Assembly (NCBI GenBank): GCA_023374025.1 | Contig: SIJG01000051.1 | Span: 836,494-900,493, forward strand | Length of the DNA: 64,000 nucleotides | Source: Heterodera schachtii | Lineage: Eukaryota; Nematoda; Chromadorea; Rhabditida; Heteroderidae | Direction of reading: 5' to 3' | Shown: positions 31,680-42,008 of the stretch, piece by piece | Position numbering within the stretch: position 1 is the first letter of the stretch | Layout: each line of letters opens with the position of its first letter | The notes under the pieces: generated by a model | Database searches by the model: none | What the model was told of the DNA's origin: nothing | Seen by the model: the letters and a program-made list of their open reading frames with translations, nothing else | Program-made: the position numbers and the translations under genes

Positions 31680-32770
31680 TGTCCAATAATTAATTAAACC
31701 CATTTTTTGGATTGATAAATTTTATAAAAGTCAATTAAAGGCGCCGCTGTAAAAAAAAAAAGTGAATTTTGAATGAGGGATTGTTAAGAAAATTTTAGAA
31801 AACTTTCATCTCTCCCCCCCTATCTGACGATTCCGCCGGCGAAATAATAAAAAAAAGACTAAACGAATTGGGTTGCTAGCGCCTGTAAAACTTAGAAAAC
31901 TTTTAGTGTACTTTTTTTAAAAAACTATTTAGGGTTCATCCACACATTTTTAGGCGTCTAAAAACTGCAAATAAATAAATAAATTTAATTAGGGATTTTT
32001 CGCCAATTATTTAATTTTCAACAATTTTAAATTTATACGATTTTGAAAATATGTATTAATATCAAATGGTTTCACTTCTCCTCCATTTTGTCCCCAAATT
32101 GTTTCTTCCATTTAAAAATGGTCGTTCTATCAATTTTAAAATTTTGGCAATACAAAAATATAATTTAGTACAAATTTTTTTTAATATTTTTTCTTCAAAG
32201 ATTCTGCTTTGAATATTTGGGCCTTAGGCAAGGCAAGATTAAAATATAATTGCAGATTAAATATAATTGCAAAACTTATAAATTATTGTTTTTTTCAAAA
32301 ATTAAAATTCTCTTCAAACTTGCGTAATTAAACTTGATTATTTTAATGAATTTTAATTACCTAGTTATACTTATTTTACACAAAAAGCGACCAGAAAATT
32401 CTCAAAATATTTCAATGGAATTAATTAGCACAATCATAGATTATTGAAAATTTAATCGCAAATAATTTCATAAAAAGTGATCACAGAAGCTTTAGGACAC
32501 CAAATTTTGAATTTTTCTCCACCAGAGCAACCGAATGATAGTTTTTGATGAGAAAAACTCAATTTTTTTTCATAAATTGGTAAAATTTAATTTTTATTTT
32601 TTAATCGACTAAAAACAAAAGGAACCAAAAATTAATTTTTTCACAAATTTAAAACATAAAAAATAGGACCAGCAAATAAATTCAAATAAAATTTATCAAA
32701 AAATGAATTTTTGGAAAGTTTGCGATCAATGTTTTCATGAAAATTCAATTGTCTTCTAAGAGTGAATTTA
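31680..32770. other. No gene except a small family relic
   Basis: Bases 32000-32560 are the inverse of about 46290-46860, including the family relic at 32060-32150. Other words are the R2 continuation and family 3' flanks (ACCAGAGCAACCGAATGATA). Confidence 0.45.
32060..32150 (-). pseudogene. Family relic: variant last module only
   Basis: The minus strand reads AKILKIDRTTIFKWKKQFGD, the variant third module also seen at 5800 and 27359. A matching relic lies on the plus strand at 46690-46772, inside a larger inverted repeat. Confidence 0.55.
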
Positions 32771-33448
32771 CTAAAATTTGGCTTTCCATCTGCGAATGTT
32801 CTGTGCCGAAATATTTATCATTTTGGCAATTTCCTTATCACTTATTTTTGGATTTTCTTTTTTAATTTGCCAATAAATTTTCATTTTTTCCATTTTTTCT
32901 TTTTCGGTCATAAATTTACTCATTCCAAATTGTTTCTTCCATTTCTTAATTATTGTTTGACAAACTCCAATTTTCTTACAAATTTCGCCATAATTTTGGT
33001 CCCATTCTTTTGTTGAATATTTTCTTTTTTGTTTAAATTCATTTGTCATTTCATTGAATTTTTGCACAATTTCAAGTTTTTCTTCAACAGTTTTCCGTTT
33101 GTAGCTTTTATGTATTTGTTTTTGAAGACCAAATTCTTTAATCCATTCATAAATTTTGTTTCGATTTGTCCCCAATCGTTTCGCTATTTTTGAATTAATT
33201 TTACTCCATTCTTTTGCTGAGTATTTTCTTTCTTTTTGCTTAATTTTCTCTTTTATTTTATAAAATTTTCTTATTATTTCCCGATTCTTCTGTTCAATTT
33301 GCATTTTTTCTTCTTTTTCTTCCCATTTTTCTCCAAATATTTCATCAAATGACTTTTCTTGCAACTTTTTCTTCGTTGATTCAATTTGTTTTATGTCGGC
33401 AGTTATAAATATAAATATAAATAAAATTAATAATAGGTATAATTTCAT
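32771..33448 (-). CDS. Secreted triple-HTH protein, type B, intact
   Basis: The frame encodes 225 residues. The signal peptide is MKLYLLLILFIFIFITAD, then QIESTKKKLQEKSFDEIFGE and a long charged stretch. Module 1 ends YEWIKEFG and module 2 ends KKWKKQFG. Module 3 is complete up to RRWKAKF, where a TAG comes directly, so the usual GEENFQF tail is missing. The segment between modules 1 and 2 carries HKSYKRKTVEEKLEIVQKF. It has the type B 5' flank, and its nearest relatives by signal peptide are at 15477 and 10672. Predicted secreted and strongly basic; function unknown. Confidence 0.85.
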   Translation of the reverse strand: MKLYLLLILFIFIFITADIKQIESTKKKLQEKSFDEIFGEKWEEKEEKMQIEQKNREIIRKFYKIKEKIKQKERKYSAKEWSKINSKIAKRLGTNRNKIYEWIKEFGLQKQIHKSYKRKTVEEKLEIVQKFNEMTNEFKQKRKYSTKEWDQNYGEICKKIGVCQTIIKKWKKQFGMSKFMTEKEKMEKMKIYWQIKKENPKISDKEIAKMINISAQNIRRWKAKF

Positions 33449-33640
33449 TTTTCCGGGATTATTTTCCCAAAAGAAATTTTTTAATTTTTTTTTCTTAAAG
33501 AAAATACTAAATTATCATTATTTTTAATTCATTAAGTTGCTTTTTTATTCATTAAAAATGACATTATTCTACTGATTTCGGAAAAAATCACTAACACCTG
33601 ATTTATTTTAAAAATTATAATACTTCCCTACTGATCACTT
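33449..33640 (-). promoter_or_regulatory. Conserved type B 5' flank (putative promoter)
   Basis: It shares AAAATGACATTATTCTACTG and CTTCCCTACTGATCACTTTT with 16158-16345 and 10794-11000. Confidence 0.4.
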
Positions 33641-33769
33641 TTCTTTAAAATAAACAAAAAATATATTTTGTTAATATAAATGAAGAAAAAAAAACGAAAA
33701 TTTATTGGAAAAAATTATGAAATTATTGGGAAGAAATAATTTTAAAGAAAATTTTAATTAAAAAAAAAT

Positions 33770-34165
33770 GTTGCGCCGCTCAGCAAATCGGCATTTGCGC
33801 TGAGAAATTGCGGTTGTTTTCACTTGCGCCGCGTCATTTGCGCCGAGAAATTTGCGCCGCTGTCACTTGCGCCTTGGTTTTCGCCACGGACACTTGCGCC
33901 GTGGACATTTGCGCCGAGAAATTGCGGTTGTTTTCACTTGCGCCGGGTCATTTGCGCCGAGAAATTTGCGCCGCTGTCACTTGCGCCTTGGTTTTCGCCA
34001 CGGACACTTGCGCCATGGACATTTGCGCCGAGAAATTGCGGTTGTTTTCACTTGCGCCGGGTCATTTGCGCCGAGAAATTTGCGCCGCTGTCACTTGCGC
34101 CTTGGTTTTCGCCACGGACACTTGCGCCGTGGACATTTGCGCCGAAAAATTTGCGCCACCTTTTC
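33770..34165. repeat. 114-bp TTGCGCC-rich tandem repeat, three units
   Basis: The unit contains GAAATTGCGGTTGTTTTCAC, TTGCGCCGGGTCATTTGCGC and CTTGGTTTTCGCCACGGACA. It is repeated about three times, giving open frames in all three plus-strand phases that are only a consequence of a period divisible by three. A single unit lies at 11150-11400, again beyond a type B 5' flank. Confidence 0.85.
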
Positions 34166-34224
34166 GGATTTTCTTTTTTTTTAATTTGCCAATATTCATT
34201 GGCTTTTACATCAATGTCCTGGTT

Positions 34225-34851
34225 TTAAAATAGCCAATCAGGAAATTGAAACATTTGCAAATTTGTAGCAAAAAAATGGCACAATTCGCCAAATTTTCCA
34301 GCGAATGCCAAAGGAAGAAAAAAGGAATGAAGATTTTTTTGAATGAGTTTTTATAAAATTTGCTTTTCACCTTTTCATCATCTTAATCTCGGAAGCTTTT
34401 TTCATGTACATGTGTTTGGATGCTTTTCAATTTGCTTTAAAAAATGAAATTCTCGAAATATTCAATGGCATTACTAAGCATAATCCTATAAGCATGTTCC
34501 CCATTATATTGGGTTTAGTTTTTTAATGAATTTAATTAATATTTTAATTTTTAAATTTAGTGAAAAGTTAATCGCAAATAATATATATCATAAAAGTGAT
34601 AAGAAGCTTTAGGTTGGTCGACCAGAGCAATCGAGTAATAATTTTTGACGAAAAAAGCTCAAATTTTCCCTAAATTTGATAAAATTTAATTAATATTTTT
34701 AAATCGACTAAAAAGCTTAAAGAAACCAAAAAAATTTTACAAAAATTTAAAAGATACAAAAATATGCAACAAATCAATTCAAATAAAATTTGTTAAAAAT
34801 AAAATTTTTGGGAAATTTGCTATCAATGTCTTCATAAAATTCAATTGCCTT
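34225..34851. other. Foldback arm fragment and family 3' flank
   Basis: Bases 34225-34400 match the left arm of the foldback family (CACAATTCGCCAAATTTTCC, gaatgaag). The rest is the downstream flank of the next minus-strand gene (CAGAGCAATCGAGTAATAAT). No gene. Confidence 0.45.
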
Positions 34852-35541
34852 CTAAAATTGGAAATTTTCTTCTCCAAATTTGTCTTTCCATATCCAAATG
34901 TTCTGTACCGAAGTGTTTATCATTTCAGCAATTTTCTGATCACTCATTTTTCGATTTTCCATTTTTATTTTCCAATAAATTTTCATTTTTTCCATTTTTT
35001 CTTTTTCCGTCATAAATTTACTCATTCCAAATTGTTTCTTCCATTTCATAATTGTTCCACGTCCAACTCCAATTTTCTTGCAAATTTCGGCATAATTTTT
35101 GTTCCATTCTTTTTTTGAATATTTTCTTTTTTGTTTAAATGCATTTGACATTTCAATGAATTTTTGAACAATTTCGAGTTTTTGTTCATCATTTTTCGAT
35201 GTGTGATTTTTAATTATTTGGAGACCAAATTCTTTAATCCATTTATAAATATAATTATGATTTGTGCCCAAACTTTTCGCTATTTTTGAGTTAATTTTAT
35301 TCCATTCTTTTTTTGGATATTTTCTTCCTTTTTGCTTTATTTTTTCTTTTATTTTATAATATTTTCTTATTATTTCACGCTTCTTCTGTTCATTTTGCGC
35401 TTTTTCTTCTTTTTCTTCCCATTTTTCTCCAAATATTTCATCAAATGGCTTTTGTTGTTGCAATTTTTTATTTTCTAATTCATTAGAAGTAATTAGGGCA
35501 ATTAAAATTAAAATTAAACAGAATAATAATAATAATTTCAT
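34852..35541 (-). CDS. Secreted triple-HTH protein, type A', intact
   Basis: The frame encodes 229 residues. The signal peptide (MKLLLLFCLILILIALITSN) is followed by ELENKKLQQQKPFDEIFGEK. The S of the constant block has become P, with an extra Q in front. Module 1 ends YKWIKEFG, module 2 ends MKWKKQFG, and module 3 is diverged (DQKIAEMINTSVQNIWIWKD) but keeps W-K-x-x-F-G and the ENFQF tail. The upstream tandem relative at 36084-36769 shares its first 80 codons and about 340 bases of 5' flank almost exactly. The protein is lysine-rich and has no second membrane segment. Function unknown. Confidence 0.85.
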   Translation of the reverse strand: MKLLLLFCLILILIALITSNELENKKLQQQKPFDEIFGEKWEEKEEKAQNEQKKREIIRKYYKIKEKIKQKGRKYPKKEWNKINSKIAKSLGTNHNYIYKWIKEFGLQIIKNHTSKNDEQKLEIVQKFIEMSNAFKQKRKYSKKEWNKNYAEICKKIGVGRGTIMKWKKQFGMSKFMTEKEKMEKMKIYWKIKMENRKMSDQKIAEMINTSVQNIWIWKDKFGEENFQF

Positions 35542-36083
35542 TTTTACGAATTTTTTCCCAAATATAAATTTATTTAATGTTTAATAACAAAATTATTAAT
35601 TTTACTCGATTAAGAGCCTTTTATTCACATGAAAAATCACAACTCTCTGCTGATTTCCGGCCAAAAATTGATTTGAAAAAAAGAAAATATATTCTTTCCT
35701 ACCGACCATTTATTTGAAAGAATTTTTTTTATATTAAATAATTTATTTTTTTTATTTTATTGTTTAAAAAATAAAAAATTAATTATTATTTTTTTTGGAA
35801 AATATGTAAAATGAAAATCCGAAAGTGAGTGATTAAAAAATTGCAAATGATCAAAATTAGTGGTTCAAAAGAATTCTCCCCAGATGTTTTTGATAAAGGA
35901 ATCAATTTAAAATAAATTTAGTAAAATTTTATTCCTATTTTTTAAATCGACTAAAAACTCAAAAGGAACAAAAAATTATTTTCGCAAAATTTAAAACCTA
36001 AATAAATATAGGACCAGCAAAACAATTCAAGTAAAATTTGTTGTCAATAAATGAAATTTTCATTAAAATCCAATTGCCTAAAA
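35542..36083. promoter_or_regulatory. Type A' 5' flank and intergenic DNA
   Basis: Bases 35542-35870 (minus-strand flank of 34852-35541) are nearly identical to 36770-37105, so gene plus flank were duplicated in tandem, with an offset of about 1.23 kb. The flank has the TTCATGTGAATAAAA word. Bases 35880-36083 are the 3' flank of the next copy. Confidence 0.5.
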
Positions 36084-36769
36084 TTAAAAATTTTCTTCTC
36101 TAAATTTGACTTTCCATCTGCGAATGTTCTGTGCCGAAGTATTTATCATTTTTGCAATTTCTTTGTCACTCATTTTCGGATTTTCTCTTTTTATTTTCCA
36201 ATAAATTTTCATTTTTTCCAATTTTTCATTCTTCGTTATTCTTTTATGGCTAATTCCGAATTCTTTCTTCCATTTATCAATTATGAATTGGCTAACTCCA
36301 ATTTTCTTACAAATTTCGGCATAATTATTGTTCCATTCAATTTTTGAATATTTTCTTTTTTGCTTATATTCTTTTGTCATTGCAATAAATTTTTGAACAA
36401 TTTCAAGTTTTTGTTCATCAGTTTTGGATTTGTAGCAATTATTTCTTTGAACACCAAATTCTTTAATCCATTTTTTAATATATGTTTTATTTGTTTCCAA
36501 ACTTTTCGCTATTTTTGAATTACTTTGTCCCATTCTTTTTTTGGATATTTTCTTCCTTTTTGTTTAATTTTCTCTTTTATTTTATAATATTTTCTTATTA
36601 TTTCACGCTTCTTCTGTTCATTTTGCGCTTTTTCTTCTTTTTCTTCCCATTTTTCTCCAAATATTTCATCAAATGGCTTTTGTTGTTGCAATTTTTTATT
36701 TTCTAATTCATTAGAAGTAATTAGGGCAATTAAAATTAAAATTAAACAGAATAATAATAATAATTTCAT
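36084..36769 (-). pseudogene. Type A' triple-HTH copy, single frameshift
   Basis: It is complete from ATG at 36769 to FREENF near 36084. One base is missing where KINSKIAK should be read (about 36520), splitting it into 86 and 149 codons that overlap. Modules 2 and 3 are open (DKWKKEFG, RRWKVKFR). The 3' half is not the closest match of its tandem neighbour, which implies gene conversion or a recombinant copy. Confidence 0.75.
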
Positions 36770-37809
36770 TTTTACGAATTTTTTCCCAAATATAGATTTT
36801 ATTTAATGTTTAATAACAAAATTATTAATTTTACTCGATTAAGAGCCTTTTATTCACATGAAAACCCACAACTCTCTGCTGATTTCCGGCCAAAAATTGA
36901 TTTGAAAAAAAGAAAATATATTCTTTCCTACCGACCATTTATTTGAAAGAATTTTTTTTATATTAAATAATTTATTTTTTTTATTTTATTGTTTAAAAAA
37001 TAAAAAATTAATTATTATTTTTTTTGGAAAATATGTAAAATGAAAATCCGAAAGTGAGTGATTAAAAAATTGCAAATGATCAAAATTAGTGGTTCAAAAG
37101 AATTCTCCCCATCCAACTATAGAAATTTAGTTTCAAAAAAAGCAAAATGTTGGAGTCGTCGTCTGCGAGTTGTATTTATTTTTTTTCAATTTAAATGTCA
37201 TAAATCTGAAATTATAAATTGAATTTCAATGATATTTTTAAATTTTACTGATATAATTTGTTAGTTTAATTCCTGGAGAAGAAGAAATGATTTAGAATTA
37301 TTAAACCTTTGTTTCACGGTTTATTTCTTGACCAAATAAATTTTCTAATTAAAATTAATTAAAAATTCCGAAAAAATTTTCCTCTCGGCGCCTATCGGCA
37401 CCGCCGGACCCATTCCCCTCCCACCCCCTGTTGCTCAAAAGTTTTTTGGAAAAATGTTGTGTAAAAAATTGTTAAAAATCTGATTTGTTGAGCCCAATTG
37501 CATTTAAATCTACGATTTAACAAAATTCTATTTTTTGCCTTTATTAGAGGTGGGCTGTGATTCAAAAAACCTGTGAAATTCACGGTTTTCGTGACCGATA
37601 ACGAGAATTTTTTTTTTAGTTTATTTTTTCTCTGTCGTAGAATTTTTTTTGCTTTTCACACCCGTGTTAATATTTCGATTATTGGCGTCTTCTTTTGTTA
37701 ATTATGTTGTCCCTTCTTAACTTTTGTCTCTCTGTCTGTCATTGTAGTCTCTCGCCTAATCTATATTTTTCCACTCCCTTCCCAACAGAAAATGTCCCCC
37801 CATCGGAAC
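36770..37809. other. Type A' flank and repeat DNA, no gene
   Basis: Bases 36770-37105 are the flank duplicate. Bases 37380-37470 carry a GGCGCC repeat (CTCGGCGCCTATCGGCACCG). Bases 37555-37600 hold ATTCACGGTTTTCGTGACCG. No supported frame. Confidence 0.45.
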
Positions 37810-38737
37810 CAGGGGTGGGCGAAACTTCGAGCTTCGTGCTTCGAGCTTCGAAAACTTCGCGTTTTTTGGGCTTCGAACTTCGTGCTTCGAGCTTCGTGAA
37901 AATGCTCGAAACTTCGAGAAAAATAGACCCCTAAAGATTGAGTTTTCATAGTGAAAAATACACCCTTAATGATCGGCTTATGGTAAATTTAAATTTAAAT
38001 CTCATTATAACTTTTTGCTTAGTAATCGTCATTACATTGGTGGTCCAGTGGGTTATGCTCTTGCATCCGTTCCTGATTTTTCCGTTAGATCAGTTCCCCT
38101 CCAAGTATTTGTTTTTGTTTTAATTTTTCAAAAATTAACATGTAGATTTTTAATATATAAGTTGAAAATTCGCACCTTTTCACCCGCCCGGCGACGCCTA
38201 CCCCGCCCCCAATTTTTTTTTTCAAAGTAGGATCAAAATCGCAAGATTTACATTTTTTGCTTAAATTTGTTAACAAGATACGCTCAAATTTCAAAATTTT
38301 TCCCGACGGCGCCTCCGGCGCCGTCGGCCCACCTTTCACAAAAAATTTTTTTGGAAAAAGCGCGCCGCAAAAAACCTTTTTGAGTTTTTAAACATGGAAT
38401 AAATTTACCAAAATGCTGATTTTTTACCGGCCAAATGCTGATTTTGAAAATTTTCAGTTGGTAGCCATAATCAAAATCAAAAAATAGAAAATTTATTAGG
38501 AAAAGCATAAATTATTTTTTTTTAAAATTATAGTTTAATTAATTTTTAGTGAATACGAAAATTTTTTGAAAAAAAAGTTTTGTTAGGGTAAAATCATTTT
38601 TTCAAAAACTTCGTGCTTCGAGCTTCGAAAACTTCGCGTTTTTTGGGCTTCGAACTTCGAGCTTCGTGCTTCGAAAAAAATTGGGCTTCGATTCGAGCTT
38701 CGGCTTCGAGTACTAAGCCGAGCTTCGCCCACCCCTG
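37810..38737. mobile_element. hAT-like element with 8-bp target duplication
   Basis: The ends are CAGGGGTGGGCGAA and its inverse TTCGCCCACCCCTG, flanked on both sides by ATCGGAAC (37802-37809 and 38738-38745). Terminal arrays are made of CTTCGAGCTTCG words. The interior (38180-38370) has a GC-rich GGCGCC hairpin (CGACGGCGCCTCCGGCGCCG). No transposase, so it is non-autonomous. A degraded copy of the interior opens the block at 54472. Confidence 0.85.
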
Positions 38738-38756
38738 ATCGGAACCCGTCAGCAGT

Positions 38757-39472
38757 TGGGCCCTCACGTTTGGGCCCCCACGTTTGGGCCACCACGTTTG
38801 GTTGGGCCCTCACGTTTGGGCCCCCACGTTTGGGCCCTCACGTTTGGGCCCCCACGTTTGGTTGGGCCCTCACGTTTGGGCCCCCACGTTTGGGCCCTCA
38901 CGTTTGGGCCCCCACGTTTGGGCCCTCACGTTTGGGCCCTCACGTTTGGGCCCCCACGTTTGGTTGGGCCCTCACGTTTGGGCCCCCACGTTTGGTTGGG
39001 CCCTCACGTTTGGGCCCCACGTTTGGTTGGACCCTCACGTTTGGGCCACCACGTTTGGGCCCTCACGTTTGGGCCCTCACGTTTGGGCCCCCACGTTTGG
39101 TTGGGCCCTCACGTTTGGGCCCCCACGTTTGGTTGGGCCCTCACGTTTGGGCCCCACGTTTGGTTGGACCCTCACGTTTGGGCCCCCACGTTTGGGCCCT
39201 CACGTTTGGGCCCCCACGTTTGGTTGGGCCCTCACGTTTGGGCCCCCACGTTTGGTTGGGCCCTCACGTTTGGGCCCCACGTTTGGTTGGACCCTCACGT
39301 TTGGGCCACCACGTTTGGTTGGGCCCTCACGTTTGGGCCCCCACGTTTGGGCCCTCACGTTTGGGCCCCCACGTTTGGTTGGGCCCTCACGTTTGGGCCC
39401 CCACGTTTGGGCCCTCACGTTTGGGCCCCCACATTTGGGCCCTCACGTTTGGGCCCCCACGTTTGGGCCCCA
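38757..39472. repeat. CACGTTTGGGCCC satellite, about 0.7 kb
   Basis: It is a tandem array of 14-15-base CACGTTTGGGCCCC units alternating with longer CACGTTTGGTTGGGCCCT units. All three plus-strand frames are open (translations like GPHVWAPTFG), which is expected for a low-complexity array and not evidence for protein. It begins right after the hAT target duplication. A few units survive at 55060-55145. Confidence 0.95.
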
Positions 39473-39479
39473 GCATGTT

Positions 39480-40040
39480 TTTTTCCACTTAAGCTTTTTT
39501 CTTTGGCATCCAAATCCAACAATCTTGGTATCATTCGAAAGCTCTTAACATGCTCTATTAGCCTTGCTAAAAAACGAAAAGTTTTTCAAGCCTGGAAAAA
39601 ATTTCTAAATACATTAAGCTTTCGAATGATACCAAGGCCCAACTGACGTAGACCGCCCCCCCCATCGTTCCTTCAATTCATTCTGTTGGCAGTGCACTTT
39701 TTATATTTATTTTTGGTCATTCTTTTCCCTCCGACCCTCCCATTTTTATTGTTGTTGATTTTAAATAAAATTGAATTGTCCCCGTCATTGAAATATTTGT
39801 GGACAACTAAGAAAAGCAACAAATTATCCCCGACTAACTAAGCTTAGTTTATTACGTGGCGCTCCTGGCGAAGAGTAAGCTGAGCCGGGGCATTGTAGAT
39901 TTTTGACTGCTGAGAAGGAGCTGACTTCGAGAAACGACCAGAACAAACCACCCACATTGCTGCGGTTCTGTTGTTTAACGCATTGTTGCAATTTCATCAA
40001 TTTTCATCCCACTGCTAACGCATTGCTGCGATAAGTGTGG
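39480..40040. other. Short inverted repeat and unassigned DNA
   Basis: TTGGTATCATTCGAAAGCTC at 39525 and its inverse ending 39635 form an inverted repeat of about 110 bases. The same word lies in both arms of the TA element (near 4602 and 5120). Bases 39840-40040 are richer in G+C and may be an exon remnant on the minus strand, but I cannot identify it. Confidence 0.45.
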
Positions 40041-40200
40041 ACTGGCGCCTCGTCCATCATTTTTTGTTGTTTGTTCTGTTGGAGGAGTTCATAGTTTTGC
40101 TCCGAAATGACGGCCTGTTGTTGCTGAACCTGTTGCAAAAGTGCGACACAAACGTGCAGAAGTTGTTTGGTGACCAGATCGACGCTGTTGCTGTCTATCA
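40041..40200 (-). pseudogene. Glutamine-rich coiled-coil fragment, LINE ORF1-like
   Basis: The minus strand reads LVTKQLLHVCVALLQQVQQQ, then AVISEQNYELLQQNKQQKMM, a coiled-coil-like stretch. The related plus-strand copy at 49195-49495 continues into GRRRSVVVQGL, which resembles the start of the RNA-binding domain in nematode non-LTR ORF1-like proteins. It is a fragment only. A shorter relic is at 55185-55300. Confidence 0.45.
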
Positions 40201-40762
40201 GCTGTGAAATTGCCGCAAGTTGCTCACTTTTTCGGCGTCGGCGAGTTGTGTTATCGGCGAGTTAATCATCGGCGAGTCGGCGTGTGCGAGCTGTATTTTA
40301 CCCGTTATCATGTTATGTCGCGAGAGCGAGCAAACAATAATTCATTTTTTAATATTTTTTATGCATATTTTGTCTATCGCACATATTCAAACTGAATAAT
40401 CCTATCAAAAAGTGAATTTAATAAAATCCAAAAACAGTTTTTAATTTTTATACCCATCGAAATAAATAAAATGATATTCAGGCTAAAACTTATTATAAAA
40501 ATTAACAACCTTTCTGTTTAGAATAAATTATAAATAAATTTACAATAAAATAAAAAATTAACAAAGATCTGATCACAATTATTACGAAAGTTTTAAATTA
40601 TTTTCATTTTCATATTTTTTAGTTTGTTTTAATTATAAATAAAATTCATTTTGGTTTTCTGCATGTTTATTCAAATAAAAAAATAAATGGCCACGAATAA
40701 GAAAAAATTATTATTTTGCTTTTATTTAAAAAATTATACAACATTCGAATATTTTTACGAAA
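40201..40762. other. AT-rich DNA and family 5' flank
   Basis: TCGGCGAGTT is repeated at 40246-40275. The rest is AT-rich DNA leading to the next family copy. No gene. Confidence 0.4.
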
Positions 40763-41207
40763 ATGAATTTTTTCATATTATTCTGTTTAATGTTCATTTT
40801 AATTTTAATTAATCCAATTGGATCAACTGAAAATAAACAATTTCAGCAAAAGTCATTTGACGAAATATAAGAAGAAAATTTGGAAGAAAAAAGAGAAATA
40901 ATTCAAAAATATTATAAAATAAAAGAAAAAGGAAGAAAATATTCAAAAAAAAAAAATGGAGTAAAATTAATTCGAAAATAGTGAAAAATTGGGAACAAAT
41001 GATAATTATATTTATAAATGGATTAAAGAATTGGGACTTAATCAACAAATACCTAAAAGCTATAAATCAAAAAGTGATGAAGAAAAATGGGAAATTGTGC
41101 AACAATTTATTGAAATGAAAAAGAATTAAGCAAATAGGGAAATATTCAACAAAAGAATGAAACAAAATTATGCCGAAAGTTGTAGGAAAATTGGAGTTGG
41201 CATTGGA
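40763..41207 (+). pseudogene. Triple-HTH family copy, multiply broken and truncated
   Basis: The ATG is present (MNFFILFCLMFILILI), then IGSTENKQFQQKSFDEI and a stop where FGEKW should be. Several frameshifts affect module 1 (YKWIKELGLNQQIPKSYKSK) and the linker. Homology ends inside module 2 at GVGIGT, next to TCCCCCCAAATGG. The same truncation junction recurs at 55490. Confidence 0.7.
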
Positions 41208-41803
41208 ACATCCCCCCAAATGGTTTTTTAAAATTCCTATGAATTTTCAGTCCATCCATCCACAGTAATTTTTGAATTTTCGATTTTAAGGGTTACGGTA
41301 TTCCCTAAATAGCGCCCCAGGTTGGCTTTATTTTTCAAAAACTCAACCAAAAAGGCGATTTTTTCGTATAAATAATGGAAAACTCGGAATTAAAAAAAAT
41401 TTAGAACCAATATGCGTTGAAATATTTTTAAGTCAGATCCATCACCCTAAAATAATGTTTTTTGAGAGGGGGGGGGGGGGGGGTTAGCTCTAACGCAGAA
41501 ATTGGGGTAATGTTTTTTAAATTCTTAAATTGATTTTGTCATTTTGGTATAAAGTTGGAAAACCCACGAATTTTCGACATATTTTTCTAAATAATGGGCT
41601 ATATACAAATTTTCTGTACGTTTTTGAAATTTTTTGAAAATTTTGCTGAATAATTTATACATTTAGTGCTATCGAACAATGCCAAGTACATGAAATTTGT
41701 CAACAAAATGATCTTTTCAGTTAAATACTTATCAACTAACAAAAAACAAATAAATTCCAAATTTTCCAAAATAAATTTGCTCATTTTAATGAAAATCAAT
41801 GCC
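41208..41803. other. No gene; contains a 16-base G run
   Basis: G run at 41468-41483. Neighbouring words (TGCCAAGTACATGAAATTTG) recur at 55558. No frame supported. Confidence 0.45.
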
Positions 41804-42008
41804 TCCTAAGGTTGAGTAATTTCTTCTCCAAATTTTGCTTTCCATCTCCAAATGTTCAGTGCCGAAATGTTTATCATTTCAGCAATTTCTTTTTCACTCA
41901 TTTTTCGATTTTCCGTTTTTATTTTCCAATAAATTTTCATTTTTTCCATTTTTTCTTTTTCCGTCATAAATTTACTCATTCCAAATTGTTTCTTCCATTC
42001 CGTAATTG
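41804..42008 (-). pseudogene. Family fragment: module 2 end and module 3
   Basis: The minus strand reads EWKKQFGMSKFMTEKEKMEK, then the complete module 3 (SEKEIAEMINISALNIWRWK) and FGEEIT. Upstream, homology breaks at 42008 and an inverted type A flank starts, so the front two-thirds have been deleted. Confidence 0.65.

Noticed and set aside
33808..34233. Cysteine- and histidine-rich repeat proteins of 110-141 codons
   Set aside because: All three phases of a 114-bp tandem repeat are open; no start context or domain supports coding.
15483..36706. Phenylalanine-rich hydrophobic frames such as FFPFFSKYFIK, up to 115 codons
   Set aside because: They are antisense readings of the lysine-rich family genes (AAA/TTT codons) and recur only because the genes recur.
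38756..39646. Three overlapping long open frames (240-296 codons) translating as GPHVWAPTFG repeats
   Set aside because: They coincide exactly with the CACGTTTGGGCCC satellite, are open in every frame, and have no non-repetitive domain.
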